Below, piece by piece: positions 44,889 to 55,203 of a stretch of 64,000 nt of DNA (positions are counted from its first letter, which is position 1; every line of letters begins with the position of its first letter). This stretch comes from Bacillus sp. S3. Lineage in GTDB: Bacteria; Bacillota; Bacilli; Bacillales; Cytobacillaceae. The notes under the pieces were generated by a model. It made no database searches. It saw nothing but the letters and a program-made list of their open reading frames with translations, and was not told where the DNA came from. Position numbers and translations under genes: made by a program. The stretch spans positions 5,019,501 through 5,083,500 of the forward strand of contig NZ_CP039727.1 in the NCBI RefSeq assembly GCF_005154805.1. Direction: 5' to 3'.

Positions 44889-45321
44889 AACTCAAAATCT
44901 TTCCAGTATCCTCTATAGAAAAACCCTTGATCTTTCTTAAAACTATCACTTTTCTATATGTATCTTTGATTTCACCTAACGCTTTATAAAGTTCATATGG
45001 GTCCTCTTTTATTTTAAAAATCTCTTCAGGCAATAGATTATTGTCTTTTTGTGAAAGAAAAAATTCTTTAAAGATTACGCTTGGCTTACGCTTTCTTAAA
45101 AAATCCACCGTTAGATTATGAGCAATACTAAATAACCATGTTTTTTCACTTGAGTGATTTTTAAATGAATCATAATATAAATATGCTTTAACAAACGTAT
45201 CGTGGGTTAAATCTTCTGCTTGTTGATTGTCCTTAACCATCAATAATATAAAGGTTAAAATCGATTTACTATGTTGGTCATACCAATCTGTAATTTCTTC
45301 TTTTCTGTACTCTGACAACAA
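44866..45321 (-). pseudogene. ECF sigma factor, 3' end replaced by repeat array
   Basis: This 151-aa protein has sigma region 2 (DNQQAEDLTHDTFVKAYLYY, then TWLFSIAHNLTVDFLRKRKP) and most of region 4 (YRKVIVLRKIKGFSIEDTGKIL). It then ends SWSERISK inside the 52-bp repeat. Normal members continue for about 15-25 residues, including the recognition helix that reads the -35 element. The protein is therefore probably unable to select promoters. No anti-sigma gene follows. Alternatively it could work through a shortened region 4, which I think unlikely. Confidence 0.78.
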
Positions 45322-45631
45322 AATCCCCCCTCCTTTTCTTAATGTTCAATACTTAGACGTAATAACAAATCAAAAGTTGTGTTTTTAAATTTTTTCATTA
45401 AAATTTATCATTAAACATTCAGTGGTGCTTTACTACTAAACATATTTATCGAAAGTAAAATAAAGGGAATCTAGAACTTTTAAAATCAAACAATCAAAGA
45501 TCCTCCAAGAAAGGGAATTGCGGCAATATGTAAATCGCTTGTGTATCAAATATTCATCTGAAGATTTAATGCCGGTATAGCCCCTGGGCAAATGGGAAAC
45601 TTAATACAAACCATAAGATGGGGGATATCAA
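45322..45631. other. Divergent promoter gap between sigma factor and deacetylase genes
   Basis: This AT-rich region of 310 bases separates the two divergently read genes and carries their ribosome binding sites (AAAGGAGGGG for the sigma factor, GATGGGGG for the deacetylase). No other feature is clear. Confidence 0.45.
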
Positions 45632-46639
45632 ATGCAAAAAAGATTTTTAGTGAAACGACGTACCGGAAGATGGGTTTTGGGAAAGTATATAATGCAGCCC
45701 ATACTGTGTTCGAGCGTGTTCATGATATCTTTGGGCGGGTTTACTATTCCAAGTAAAGCTATGTTCCAAGATTCCACTAGGAATAGCATAATCCAAACTT
45801 CCGCGGAATTACATAAGGATAGTCTTTATCAAAAGATTCAAGCCTACAATGAAGAGCATGAAATTAAGCCGATTGATGCAAAAGTTGACAGGGTCTGGAA
45901 GGCGATACCTGGGTACAATGGATTGCGTGTAAACAGTAAGGCTAGTTATAAAAAAATGAAAGCAGAAGGTACCTTTGACACAAACAAGATCGTTTATAAG
46001 GAAATACCGCCCAAAATCCATTTGGAAGATTTAGGTTCCGAACCGATTTACAGAGGTAACCCGCAAAAACCAATGGTTACCCTGCTAATCAATGTTGCCT
46101 GGGGTAACGAATACATCCCGTCCATTCTTAAAACCCTGAACGATTATCAGGTCAAGGCGACATTTTTCTTTGATGGCAGCTGGGTTAAAAAGAACCCTGA
46201 TCTGGCTAAGATGATCAGTAAAGAAGGTCATGAAATTGGCAATCATGCATATAGCCATCCTGATCTCAAACAGCGCTCTAGGATGGAGACGTTGGAAGAG
46301 ATTCAAAAAACGAATGATGTCATTGAGGAAACAGTAGGTATGAAACCGGTGTGGTTCACACCGCCAAGTGGAAGTTTTAATCAGATAACAGTGAATGTAG
46401 CCCATGAACTTAACATGAAGACCATTATGTGGACAGTTGATACGGTAGATTGGAGAAAACCTGCCACTTTAGAAATGGTTAGAAGGGTTGTGTCAAAGGT
46501 AGAAAATGGATCGATGGTTCTAATGCATCCTACGAAGCCCACGGCTGAAGGGATAGGAGCCATGATAACGGATATTAAAGCAAAAGGGTATAAACTCGGC
46601 ACCGTCAGCGAACTTATGAGTGAGAGGCGCGTTAATTAA
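45632..46639 (+). CDS. Polysaccharide deacetylase-like protein (YlxY-like, lacks catalytic Asp motif)
   Basis: This 335-aa protein has a membrane or signal segment near residues 20-40 and a C-terminal NodB/CE4 domain. The first CE4 motif (TFDDGP) is replaced by LLINVAWGNEY, as in YlxY-type proteins. The second motif is kept as NHAYSHPDLKQ, and FTPPSGSFN and SMVLMHPT match motifs 3 and 5. Loss of the catalytic Asp suggests weak or no deacetylase activity, or a different mechanism. It probably acts outside the membrane in cell wall or spore development. Confidence 0.85.
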   Translation: MQKRFLVKRRTGRWVLGKYIMQPILCSSVFMISLGGFTIPSKAMFQDSTRNSIIQTSAELHKDSLYQKIQAYNEEHEIKPIDAKVDRVWKAIPGYNGLRVNSKASYKKMKAEGTFDTNKIVYKEIPPKIHLEDLGSEPIYRGNPQKPMVTLLINVAWGNEYIPSILKTLNDYQVKATFFFDGSWVKKNPDLAKMISKEGHEIGNHAYSHPDLKQRSRMETLEEIQKTNDVIEETVGMKPVWFTPPSGSFNQITVNVAHELNMKTIMWTVDTVDWRKPATLEMVRRVVSKVENGSMVLMHPTKPTAEGIGAMITDIKAKGYKLGTVSELMSERRVN

Positions 46640-46661
46640 CTTTTAAATAGAAGGCATCTAT

Positions 46662-47018
46662 ATGAGTAAAAAAAACGTAAGTGAACAAGAGTGGGTTTAC
46701 AATTATCTACAAGGCAAGAAAAGCCCCTTACCTTTAGTTTTAGGCACAAGGGGCACTTGGGGTATAAATGGTAAAAAGGTTATTATCTTAATCGCTTTTA
46801 CCATACCGGATATAATGGCTTTTAGAGACATGCATAATGTTGGGGAAAATCCAATCAGAAAAATGAAATATAAAGATGTCGTCTATTTTGCTGTAAATAT
46901 AGTGGGCAAAAAACAAGTCGAATACCTTATGGACTATTGGAAGGACGATAATGGGACAATTAAATGGCCGGGACATATCCCAGCCAAAGGGATATTAAGT
47001 TATAATTCCTTCCTCTAG
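46662..47018 (+). CDS. Hypothetical protein, 118 aa
   Basis: The gene begins 22 bases after the deacetylase gene and is probably co-transcribed. The product is soluble, with QEWVYNYLQGKKSPLPLVLG at the start and two Trp-Asp rich motifs near the end (YWKDDNGTIKWPGHIP). I do not recognise the family. Its last 24 bases overlap the end of the converging DUF2935 gene. Confidence 0.68.
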   Translation: MSKKNVSEQEWVYNYLQGKKSPLPLVLGTRGTWGINGKKVIILIAFTIPDIMAFRDMHNVGENPIRKMKYKDVVYFAVNIVGKKQVEYLMDYWKDDNGTIKWPGHIPAKGILSYNSFL

Positions 47019-47780
47019 ATTCCTCCATAAGTGATGGGCTTCCCTGGCAATATGTTCCAACAGATTTGGCGGGGAAGTTGTAACCGCCGCACATTTTTTG
47101 ATTAGATCATCTAATTCTAACTTAAATGCTTCTAGATCCTTTGCCTCTTTTATAATCATATGATTAAATTGTGTTAAAACTGGCAGCATTTCATTGCGTG
47201 GTTTGCGTATCATCGTCTTTAACGCCTGCGCCTGTAATAGCAGCCGTTCAAACTTATGGGCCATCACCCTCACCTTTTCACGGAGTTCATAATTGGAGGC
47301 GTCTAAGTAATGCTCTATATAGATTAAATGATCCGCCATTTGTCTTAACCAAAATGTACTTTCGTGTATGGATGCATCCGCGGGTGAATATTGCCCGCCA
47401 CCACTTAGTAACAGTTTGAAGATCCTCTGGGATTCTTCTGCTTCTCTTACCATATGATCGAGAAGTGAGGTAGGCGTTGAAATAATGACCTCGCAGTGTA
47501 AAGCTTTATCCATAGTATATGCGACTATACCATGATATTCGTGTACAGCTTGTTGCGCCTCATGAATTAATGTTCCGAGATCGGGCGCTTTCGCTTCTAT
47601 CTTTTTAAGAACGGACCCCATACGTTGGGTTGAATGTTGGTTTGTACGGGCTAACTCAAGTTCATGATGGCTTATCTCCCTGTCAAAGAAAAGGCTGTGA
47701 TCATAACTATTTCGTACCCAAAAATCAAGTATTCCATAGATATCTCTCTGGTAGTTGTCTGTATACCCCATAATCCCCAC
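46995..47780 (-). CDS. DUF2935 protein, hemerythrin-like helical repeats
   Basis: This 261-aa all-helical protein has two similar halves. The first has FWVRNSYDHSLFFDREISHHELE, the second HESTFWLRQMADHLIYIEHYLD and, at the end, LLEHIAREAHHLWRNLEEG. His and Glu spaced along these helices match DUF2935, known from Bacillus proteins that bind metal in a four-helix bundle. The physiological role is not established. It converges on and overlaps the 118-aa gene. Confidence 0.85.
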   Translation of the reverse strand: MGIMGYTDNYQRDIYGILDFWVRNSYDHSLFFDREISHHELELARTNQHSTQRMGSVLKKIEAKAPDLGTLIHEAQQAVHEYHGIVAYTMDKALHCEVIISTPTSLLDHMVREAEESQRIFKLLLSGGGQYSPADASIHESTFWLRQMADHLIYIEHYLDASNYELREKVRVMAHKFERLLLQAQALKTMIRKPRNEMLPVLTQFNHMIIKEAKDLEAFKLELDDLIKKCAAVTTSPPNLLEHIAREAHHLWRNLEEGIIT

Positions 47781-47937
47781 TCCTTTTCTTAGAAATTACG
47801 TTTCTAGTCGAATCAGTTCACTACCGTAACCGTTGGATCAACCTTACATCATCAAAATAAAACGGTGATTCAGTCCGATGGGTAAGATACAAATGTACCT
47901 TTTTTGTTACTCAAATAGATTGTATTCGCTCTTTGCG

Positions 47938-48891
47938 TCAATTATGCAGGGACATGGTACCAGCTGAGCGGGGGTCTGACACCTTTACAATCCGCGCTGT
48001 AAACCGTTGAGCCGGATTAACCTTCTTCATGTCTTCCCCATTCAGCCAGTCCCACTCATAGAATTCTCCGCCAATCTTATAAAGAATCTTTTCATCATCT
48101 TTCCTTGGCTGGGCTGCCATCCTTTCGTTGCACAAGGTATCATAATACAGATAGAACTTCTCTTTTAAGATTCCGTAAAAGTAGGCAATGGGCTTTCTGA
48201 CGACGTTGGTAAACTTTAGTTTTCTGATTAATTGCCGAAAGGAATCAATGGCCAGATCAACGATGGTCTCTGTTTCATCATGGAGTTTATAGTCAAAAGC
48301 AAGAATATGAACCATACGCCAATAGTCTTCGATTACTTTCGCATCGTCGAAGAAACATTTAACAAATTCTGCAAAGGGCTTTGGTACACGGTTGCTCACA
48401 AAGGTATGGTCCAATGTAGACGGTTCTTCTTTACGTTTTTTTATCTTTTGATCTTTTTCAGTTTTTAAAAGATTAATAGTTTCTTTTGGGTGGTTCAGCG
48501 TTTGTTGTTTAGGTGGTTCACTGACCGGAAAACGATTGAACACATAGAGATTACTCGACTGGGAGCCGTTTGTGCGTTCCGTTTCATAGACCGTGAAAAT
48601 CCCTACATCCTTCGCCTTCAGAATCATCCGTTTAAATGTCGAACGGGAAATGCCATTATTCCTGTACTCTTGATGGATCGCTTTTAACATCGTGCCAATC
48701 TTCGCATTGCACACGCCAGGAATTTTCGCAGCAAAACGAACCAGCCGCTTTAAGCCGACCAGCTCCCCTTTTGAAAAATCATTCTTATGCTCCAGCAGCC
48801 ACCATTCCATATGTTGATTAAACTCTTGTAAACTCTCAAATTGCGAAAACTGTTCAAAGCCCTCAATGTTACCTGATTTCAAATTCATCAT
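47938..48891 (-). CDS. wHTH replication-initiator-like protein, multicopy family, copy 2
   Basis: This 317-aa protein matches copy 1 (17402-18325) at more than 90 percent of residues, with a ten-residue longer end (SDPRSAGTMSLHN). The start at 48891 (MMNLKSG) agrees with copy 1. The 5' flank is also conserved for about 90 bases. Copies keep intact frames while the flanks drift, which argues for selection or recent spread. Function unknown; a role in replication or mobility of a small element is inferred. Confidence 0.7.
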   Translation of the reverse strand: MMNLKSGNIEGFEQFSQFESLQEFNQHMEWWLLEHKNDFSKGELVGLKRLVRFAAKIPGVCNAKIGTMLKAIHQEYRNNGISRSTFKRMILKAKDVGIFTVYETERTNGSQSSNLYVFNRFPVSEPPKQQTLNHPKETINLLKTEKDQKIKKRKEEPSTLDHTFVSNRVPKPFAEFVKCFFDDAKVIEDYWRMVHILAFDYKLHDETETIVDLAIDSFRQLIRKLKFTNVVRKPIAYFYGILKEKFYLYYDTLCNERMAAQPRKDDEKILYKIGGEFYEWDWLNGEDMKKVNPAQRFTARIVKVSDPRSAGTMSLHN

Positions 48892-49627
48892 ATTGTAACC
48901 GCCTTTCACCACCGCTAGTTTCCGTTTCCGGCACCTTTAAGATAGCGGGTTTGAGGGAAAGAATCGAACTCGTCAGTTTCACTTTTGAGGGCTATTTTTA
49001 TACGATAACCATCATTTTCGCGTTCAAAAGTGAATTTTCGAAGGCAATTTTTGCATTTTTGTGTAGATTGGGGGTCAATTACATAGTTCAAGGAAGTTCC
49101 ACAGGGACGGTTGCCATGGTCTTTTCATTCACTTTTCCTGTCCAAAAGAGCCACCAAAACCGTCCCCTTGGCACCAAAAAGTGTCATAGATTTGTCACAG
49201 AATCAGCACAAATTACGACATTTTTTTTGCTTTTCCTATTAGTATTTAAGTCCTATTTATTATATTATAGCCATATAGGGTTTTAATTACATATTTTAAA
49301 ATATTTACCATTCACTCATAGTATTAACCAACTTCCATTGTTGAAAAATTCAATGCAGAAATCCCTAAGAGTACACACCATGTATAAATACACCGTCCTT
49401 ACGTCATCTTGTTTATTCAAAATAGATTGGTACCACCTTAATTGAAAGAGCTGTTTATCGCTTGATAGCTGCTTATTTCTTTTAAAATTTCAATTCCTAT
49501 CAAAGGAGGCGGGATGCCATGTAAGTAGATTAAAAAGGTGTGCCGAATACTAGAACGGACAGCAAGACAAATGGTTTTAGGTGAAATATTTGCTATGACG
49601 AAATAACCAATTAAGGGAAGTGAAGCA
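48892..49627. other. Gap upstream of comK with conserved flank and inverted repeats
   Basis: The part next to 48892 repeats the copy 1 flank. TCACTTTTGA at 48978 faces TCAAAAGTGA at 49024. A second pair, AGGGACGGTTGCC and AACCGTCCCCTTGG, lies at 49091-49172. The rest is AT-rich comK upstream DNA. A frame at 48951-49286 is open over these repeats, but its product has no family features. Confidence 0.5.
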
Positions 49628-50131
49628 ATGTTTTTGGAAAATAAGTATATAATTACTCCGGATTTTAATTTTATGGTTGGTCAATATGATCGGAATGCAA
49701 AGCTGTGTACAATTGTAACTGAGCGTAATAGAATATTTATTGTTGATCGATCCCCCTTAGAAATCCTAGATGATAGTATCAGATGTATTGGTTTCAATTT
49801 GAAAGGTGCAATGGAAACATCAAAGTTACTCCTTGGCGACAAACAAATGTGCCCTGTAATGGTTAATCCCATACATAAGATTGTTGTATTTCCTAATAAA
49901 TCTGCTAAACACGCTGACACTATGTGGTTTAATCCGTGTAATATTTTAAGAACAAACACTTTTAATCGAAAAGCCAGGGTAGAGTTTAAGAATGGTTTGA
50001 TTATTACGGTTCCTTCTAAGCTTTATTCCTTTAACCATAAACTGCAAACCGCAGACCAATTTAGAAACATCATGTCAGGGCAAGGAGACGACCCTTTTTC
50101 CAAATCGAAGGGTCCTAAAAAAGGGGCATAA
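49628..50131 (+). CDS. comK: Competence transcription factor ComK
   Basis: This 167-aa DNA-binding protein activates late competence genes in Bacillus by binding AT-boxes (AAAAN5TTTT). Family traits are the start YIITPDFNFMVGQYD, the middle CIGFNLKGAMETSKLLLGD, KMCPVMVNP-like KQMCPVMVNPIHKIVVFP, and CNILRTNTFNRKARVEFKNG. The C-terminus is rich in Lys and Ser (DPFSKSKGPKKGA). The ribosome binding site GGGAAGTG precedes the ATG. The organism may therefore be capable of natural transformation, though other genes are needed. Confidence 0.92.
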   Translation: MFLENKYIITPDFNFMVGQYDRNAKLCTIVTERNRIFIVDRSPLEILDDSIRCIGFNLKGAMETSKLLLGDKQMCPVMVNPIHKIVVFPNKSAKHADTMWFNPCNILRTNTFNRKARVEFKNGLIITVPSKLYSFNHKLQTADQFRNIMSGQGDDPFSKSKGPKKGA

Positions 50132-50190
50132 TCAACATGCAGCCGACAAGATTTCATTTCTTTTCTACTAAATTGCATGATAAATAACCA

Positions 50191-50215
50191 GGACGAGATG
50201 ACTGCCACCTCGTCC
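50191..50215 (+). terminator. Terminator after comK
   Basis: GGACGAG and CTCGTCC form a seven-base stem followed by TTCTTCATTTC, about 60 bases past the comK stop. Confidence 0.72.
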
Positions 50216-50554
50216 TTCTTCATTTCATTCTACCAATCTCCCGATCTCTCCATTAGTTATGCTCTATACACCTTACTTCCGCCTCGAATCAAGTGCCGGG
50301 GCTCGAGAAAGAATAAAGGGGGAAAACGACCTTTATCCCTTCCACCATCAGACACTCTTCGACCATTCTCTTTAATTTTCTACATCAAACAAACGTTTAT
50401 TTAAAACCGCTACACTCCTTGATATATACGCCTTCCTCTTATCCAATCGATTAAAAAGTTGCTAAAAGGTCCAAAAAAAAGGGGCGGAGTAGATTCCCCC
50501 CCATTATCACGAATCGACATCTTTTCGACCAAATTCCGTATATCCTTTATTAGG

Positions 50555-50570
50555 CAAACATTTGATTGAA
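50555..50570. promoter_or_regulatory. TetR-like operator relic, copy 3
   Basis: CAAACATTTGATTGAA is a one-mismatch version of the operators at 18579 and 44374 and also stands just in front of a MNFP-type start. Confidence 0.4.
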
Positions 50571-50593
50571 ACAGCAGCAATGTATTGGTAAAT

Positions 50594-50623
50594 ATGAATT
50601 TCCCCACCAATTCATATAAGTAA
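50594..50623 (+). pseudogene. Remnant of a gene starting MNFP, copy 2
   Basis: The frame MNFPTNSYK ends at TAA, but reading on in frame gives LVEKCRGNLQ, matching VENCQRNLQ of the copy at 44414. An early stop shows decay. Confidence 0.5.
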
Positions 50624-50863
50624 CTTGTCGAGAAGTGCCGGGGGAATTTGCAGATTATTTTACGCTGACCCCACAGGCCTCATGACTACATTGAAGTTCT
50701 CTCCTTTTGTCTCCCCAGTCAAAATCAGAATGATCCTTGCCAGTTTAATCATTTTGATCACTAAGTGTTATCTCTTTCTAACAATTCGGGGGATTTTTTC
50801 AGTTCCCTTGGACGATTCTCATGGTTATTTTCACTTTCCTACCCCTTTTGAAAACTCTTATTT

Positions 50864-52573
50864 TTAATTAACTAAAAGCTCATGACCATCAGTAGTTTTT
50901 CGCCACATTTTATCTATAAAATTTTTAAATGTCACAGGATCCATTGGCTTAGCAATGTAATACCCTTGAATTTCATCACAACCCATCTGCTCTAACCCTC
51001 GAAGTTGCGACTCAGCCTCTACGCCTTCTGCCACCACTTTAAAGCCCAGTGAGTGTGCTAAGGAAATGATTGTATCAATTATAGCTGTATCTTGTTTGTT
51101 TATTAGAATTCCATTAATAAAGGACCTATCAATTTTAAGAAAATCTATAGGTAAAGATTTAACATAACTTAATGATGAATACCCCGTTCCAAAATCATCC
51201 AAAGAAATAGTAACCCCTATCCGTCTTAATTGCTCTAATTTGCGAATGGTTTCGTGTATATTGTTTAGTGCAATGGTTTCCGTCACTTCTAGATTTAGAA
51301 ATTCAGGTGACAGGCTGCTCTCATTTAATATTTGTTCAATCATATTGACAAAATCATCTTGCAAAAATTGTTTGCCTGATATATTAACACAGACATGTAT
51401 GGGAGTATAGCCGATTTCATTCCATTCAACAGTTTGTCTACATGCCTCTTTCAAAACCCATTTTCCAATTGAAGTAATGAGCCCTGTTTGTTCTGCGATT
51501 GGGATAAACTCAACGGGAGATATCGGTCCTAAAACAGAATCATTCCATCTTGTGAGGGCCTCCATACCCGTTATTTGATTTGCATTAATATTAAGTTTGG
51601 GTTGATAGTATATTTCAAGTTCCTTTTCTTGTAATGCCCTTTTTAATCTTTGTTCGAGAAGAAGCCTTCTATTTGCAATTTCCATAAATTCTGAAGAATA
51701 TAGTTGATATTGGCCTCCACCGTATTCTTTAGCAAAGTGCAAGGCAGAACTTGCCTTTTGGATTGTATCTTCTAAAGAATCATCCTTCAGTACATGAGCA
51801 ATACCAATGCTGGCAGCTATTCTAATTTCCTGCTTTTCTAGATAAAAGGATTTCGAGAATTCATCTAATAACCATTTGGAAAAATCCTCAGCTCGACTTA
51901 TATTAGTGTTTGGCAAGAAAAGAATAAAATCATCTCCACCAGCACGAACCACTGTCCCCATGTGCTGTACTGTATTGATCAATCTCTTAGAAACCATTTT
52001 TAGCAATTGATCACCGATCTGATGTCCATAGGAGTCATTAATTAATTTAAAACGATCTAAATTAAAAAACATCATACAGGTCGGTATTCCATAGACTTTG
52101 GACTCATGGAATTCTCTTGTTAAATGATTATTTAAGTAATTCATATTGAAAAGTCCAGTTAACATATCGTGGTAGGATAAATATTCCAATTCAATTTTTT
52201 TCTCCTTAAGTTGATGGATAATTTCACTATTCTTTCGAACAAGTACCCCGACCGCAAAGGTAATAAAAATATTAACAAACAATAGCTCTGTAATCATGAT
52301 CATTTCATGTTTTACGATACCACTTGGCTGGATTGATTCCACTAGTAGAATGATAATAGACCCTACTCCGGTAGTAATTACTCCATGGATTGTTCCCTTT
52401 TCTAAAACAAAAATTAATGTTGGAATAAGGTAAAATAGCCAAAGAATATTATGAAAATACTGATCCCCCGGGTCCCAAAAGTCTAGAAAGGCAGGAAAAA
52501 AATAAAACAATATAACCAACACTTGTTTTTTTAAAGAAATGTTGAAAATTCGACCTGATAATACATCGGACAC
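50864..52573 (-). CDS. Membrane GGDEF-EAL protein (c-di-GMP turnover)
   Basis: This 569-aa membrane protein has five or so hydrophobic segments in residues 12-120, then a GGDEF domain with RAGGDDFILFLPN near residue 210, where Asp replaces Glu in the motif but activity is often kept. The EAL domain from residue 320 has EALTRW, the metal site DDFGTGYSSLSYV, and ends EIQGYYIAKPMDP. EAL residues look intact, so phosphodiesterase activity is likely. It probably shapes the c-di-GMP level sensed by the riboswitch at 59.06 kb, which is inference. Confidence 0.9.
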   Translation of the reverse strand: MSDVLSGRIFNISLKKQVLVILFYFFPAFLDFWDPGDQYFHNILWLFYLIPTLIFVLEKGTIHGVITTGVGSIIILLVESIQPSGIVKHEMIMITELLFVNIFITFAVGVLVRKNSEIIHQLKEKKIELEYLSYHDMLTGLFNMNYLNNHLTREFHESKVYGIPTCMMFFNLDRFKLINDSYGHQIGDQLLKMVSKRLINTVQHMGTVVRAGGDDFILFLPNTNISRAEDFSKWLLDEFSKSFYLEKQEIRIAASIGIAHVLKDDSLEDTIQKASSALHFAKEYGGGQYQLYSSEFMEIANRRLLLEQRLKRALQEKELEIYYQPKLNINANQITGMEALTRWNDSVLGPISPVEFIPIAEQTGLITSIGKWVLKEACRQTVEWNEIGYTPIHVCVNISGKQFLQDDFVNMIEQILNESSLSPEFLNLEVTETIALNNIHETIRKLEQLRRIGVTISLDDFGTGYSSLSYVKSLPIDFLKIDRSFINGILINKQDTAIIDTIISLAHSLGFKVVAEGVEAESQLRGLEQMGCDEIQGYYIAKPMDPVTFKNFIDKMWRKTTDGHELLVN

Positions 52574-53043
52574 TTTGTGCTCTTCTCCCTTATGAAACCT
52601 TATTTTATCAATCCACTTAACCCTATTACATCTTCATTAACGAAATAAGTAAAATTGCCTTTTCGAAAACTATACAAAAAACCATTCTGGGGACAGAATG
52701 GCCATTAGATTTTTTATATAAAAAATCAGAAAGTGGAAACCAGGCGATTATAGTAATAGAGCAACTCCGCCTGAAACTTTAGACCCAAATCTTTGTATCC
52801 TATTTCTTCAAAAAGTTTGCCTTTATCTGTAAAACATACCAAACTTTTTTATCATCAATAAAGAATTGTATGATATTTTCACCAAAAATACAATAAAATT
52901 CCGATTTTCTATATATTTCCCAAATCAAAACAAGACATGCGATGATCTTATTTCTAATGATGTTCCAAATTAATTAGAGGACGGGAAAAACCTCTAAGAA
53001 GGATTCTGAAAATAAGAAATAAGATATTTTTTCGATATCAGGA
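52574..53043. other. Gap between the GGDEF-EAL and chemoreceptor genes
   Basis: AT-rich sequence of 470 bases. It has the chemoreceptor terminator and must contain the promoter for the GGDEF-EAL gene. No gene is seen. Confidence 0.5.
52675..52701 (-). terminator. Terminator after the chemoreceptor gene
   Basis: On the minus strand CCATTCTG and CAGAATGG form an eight-base stem with a four-base loop followed by TTTTTTG. It lies about 340 bases beyond the chemoreceptor stop. Confidence 0.78.
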
Positions 53044-55203
53044 CTATTTCAGTTTCTTTACTTCTATATTTACTTCAGTCATAGAAAGTGCAACCTTTTC
53101 TGCTTCTTTCCTTTGAATTTCAATACTTTCATTTAACTCCTTCGTTTGAATATCCACATTTTCAACCACTGTATTTACTTCTTGACCATACTTTGCCTGT
53201 TCCGCAGTGGCCGTGCTTATTTCTTCTACTCTTTCTTTTATATGGTTAATATTTTGAACAATTTCATTAGAAGTAAGAGATTGTTCCTTTGCCGCATTGG
53301 TTACAGAGCTAGATTGATTGGTAATTTCTTCAACAGCAGAGACAATTTCACGGCTGCCCTTTGCTTGTTCCGAGACAGCACTCGCAATTTGCTGGATCTC
53401 GCTATTGATGTGAACAACAGTATTCACAATCTCTTCAGCCGTAATCCTCTGTTCCTTAGTAGAATGAGTCATATCTTTTGTCTGGATTGCCACATCATCA
53501 ACCGCTTTGGAAATGAGCTCACTTTGCCTTCTTTGTTCTGCTGTTGCTTCTGCAATTTGCTCCATTTCTTTTGATATTTGTACAATTCCTCCAACTATTT
53601 TTTTGACAGCTTGGTTTGTTTTATTCGCCAATTCATTTCCAATCTCTACCTTATTGGCCCCTTCCTTTATTGAGGCAACTGCCGCTCTTGATTCAGTTTG
53701 TATTCCTATGATCAGGCTTGTTATTTCTTTTGTTGCAGAGGCAGAACGTTCAGCTAGTTTACGAACTTCATTCGCCACCACCGCAAATCCCTTGCCATAT
53801 TCACCTGCACGGGCAGCCTCAATTGCGGCATTTAGCGCTAACAGATTGGTTTGCTCAGCAATATCATCTATAACCTTGATAATGCTGCCTATCTCCTCTG
53901 AACTTTTTCCTAGGTTCTCCATTACATCACTCGCTTGATTAATCACCTGTGATATTTCTTTCATTCCATTTACTGTTTCATTGATAGAACTTGTGCCTGT
54001 TTCTGCATCTTTTTTAACAGAATAACTTAATTGATTAACGGTATGTACACTATGGGCAACCTGCTCGATTGAAGCAACCAATTCCGCAACCGAATCAGCA
54101 GAATTTTTTGCTGTAGCCGTTAATCTGATTGCTGTTTCATTAACCCCTTTTATGGAACCGCCCATTTCTTCAATCGCTGCTGAAATCTCTTCTACACTTG
54201 TGCTTACAGACCCCGTATTACCGGCTACATGATTGATAGATGCCATCATTTCCTCAATTGCTGCAGAAGATTGTTCAGCAGCGGCAGCTAAATGGGTTGC
54301 ATTATCGGCGACAATATGGATGGAAACACTCATTTGTTCGATAGCCGCTGAAATTTCTTCTACACTGGAGGCAGTCTCATTGGTGTTCCCGGCCACCTGT
54401 TGAATGGAGGCAACTAACTCAATCACTGATTGTTTTGCTTGACCCATTGCTGCATCTAATTCTTCTGAACTTTTAGCAGTATGGTTAATGGTTCTTTTAA
54501 TCTCATTAACGGAAGTAGCGGTCCTACCGATATTTACTTCAACTGCCAAAACAGTTTTACGAATAAGTGTCGTCATGAAAAATGAAATCAGAAGACTTAA
54601 AATAATTCCAATAACCGAAATACCCAATATCTCATAGGTTGAATAATTTATATTACTCTCAGCATCCTTTAGAGATGCGTCATTATATTTGTGAGTTTTT
54701 TCGGTAAAATTGTCTAGGTATATAGATGCTTGGTTTCCATAAGAGACCAACTCACCCGTCTTTTTCTTGATACCATCGGTATTATTACTTTGTACTTCTT
54801 CATAAAAGGAGGGAAGAATGGAAACGTACTTTTCAAAGTTTTTTTCAAATTCATCAACTAATTTTTTACTTTCATCTGGGAGCCATAACTTTTTTACTTC
54901 CTTAATATCCTTTTTGATCTGTTCAGTGCTTTCGTTAGTCAATTTCACCAACTGTGCTTTATCACTTTCTTCGAGATAAGGATCAAATGCCTGCCTAACA
55001 GTTAGTAAACGCACGCGGTTTAACTCTTCATTCATTTCTCCTATCAATTCAGCCTTTGAGAGTTGTGTTTTACCTATAAAGTTAATATCCTCCTCTAAAA
55101 TATTTATATTTCTTAGAGATAAAAATGATAATAGTACAAACATTAAGATGATGAGAATAAAACTTCCCCATAATTTCATATTCATCGATACTTTTTTTAA
55201 CAT
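53044..55203 (-). CDS. Methyl-accepting chemotaxis protein
   Basis: This 719-aa membrane receptor has a first membrane helix at residues 12-30 and an outer four-helix bundle region to about 185 (4HB_MCP type). A second helix ([20 protein letters not shown]) is followed by a long cytoplasmic coiled coil. The hairpin tip that contacts CheW/CheA is present: [20 protein letters not shown] and [17 protein letters not shown]. The cytoplasmic part shows repeats of the pattern [12 protein letters not shown] strong AAAAGGAG site precedes the ATG. Ligand unknown. Confidence 0.93.
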   Translation of the reverse strand: MLKKVSMNMKLWGSFILIILMFVLLSFLSLRNINILEEDINFIGKTQLSKAELIGEMNEELNRVRLLTVRQAFDPYLEESDKAQLVKLTNESTEQIKKDIKEVKKLWLPDESKKLVDEFEKNFEKYVSILPSFYEEVQSNNTDGIKKKTGELVSYGNQASIYLDNFTEKTHKYNDASLKDAESNINYSTYEILGISVIGIILSLLISFFMTTLIRKTVLAVEVNIGRTATSVNEIKRTINHTAKSSEELDAAMGQAKQSVIELVASIQQVAGNTNETASSVEEISAAIEQMSVSIHIVADNATHLAAAAEQSSAAIEEMMASINHVAGNTGSVSTSVEEISAAIEEMGGSIKGVNETAIRLTATAKNSADSVAELVASIEQVAHSVHTVNQLSYSVKKDAETGTSSINETVNGMKEISQVINQASDVMENLGKSSEEIGSIIKVIDDIAEQTNLLALNAAIEAARAGEYGKGFAVVANEVRKLAERSASATKEITSLIIGIQTESRAAVASIKEGANKVEIGNELANKTNQAVKKIVGGIVQISKEMEQIAEATAEQRRQSELISKAVDDVAIQTKDMTHSTKEQRITAEEIVNTVVHINSEIQQIASAVSEQAKGSREIVSAVEEITNQSSSVTNAAKEQSLTSNEIVQNINHIKERVEEISTATAEQAKYGQEVNTVVENVDIQTKELNESIEIQRKEAEKVALSMTEVNIEVKKLK

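Larger units (their letters stand above)
50132..50863. other. Gap after comK: terminator and promoter/operator relics
   Basis: It contains the comK terminator, an AT-rich palindrome CAAACAAACGTTTATTT near 50386-50402 and the copy 3 promoter/operator at 50540-50570. The MNFP remnant at 50594 is also here. No intact gene is supported. Confidence 0.55.

Noticed and set aside
48951..49286. 111-codon plus-strand ORF upstream of comK
   Set aside because: It crosses inverted repeats and the conserved flank of the wHTH gene copy. The translation has no coherent family pattern.
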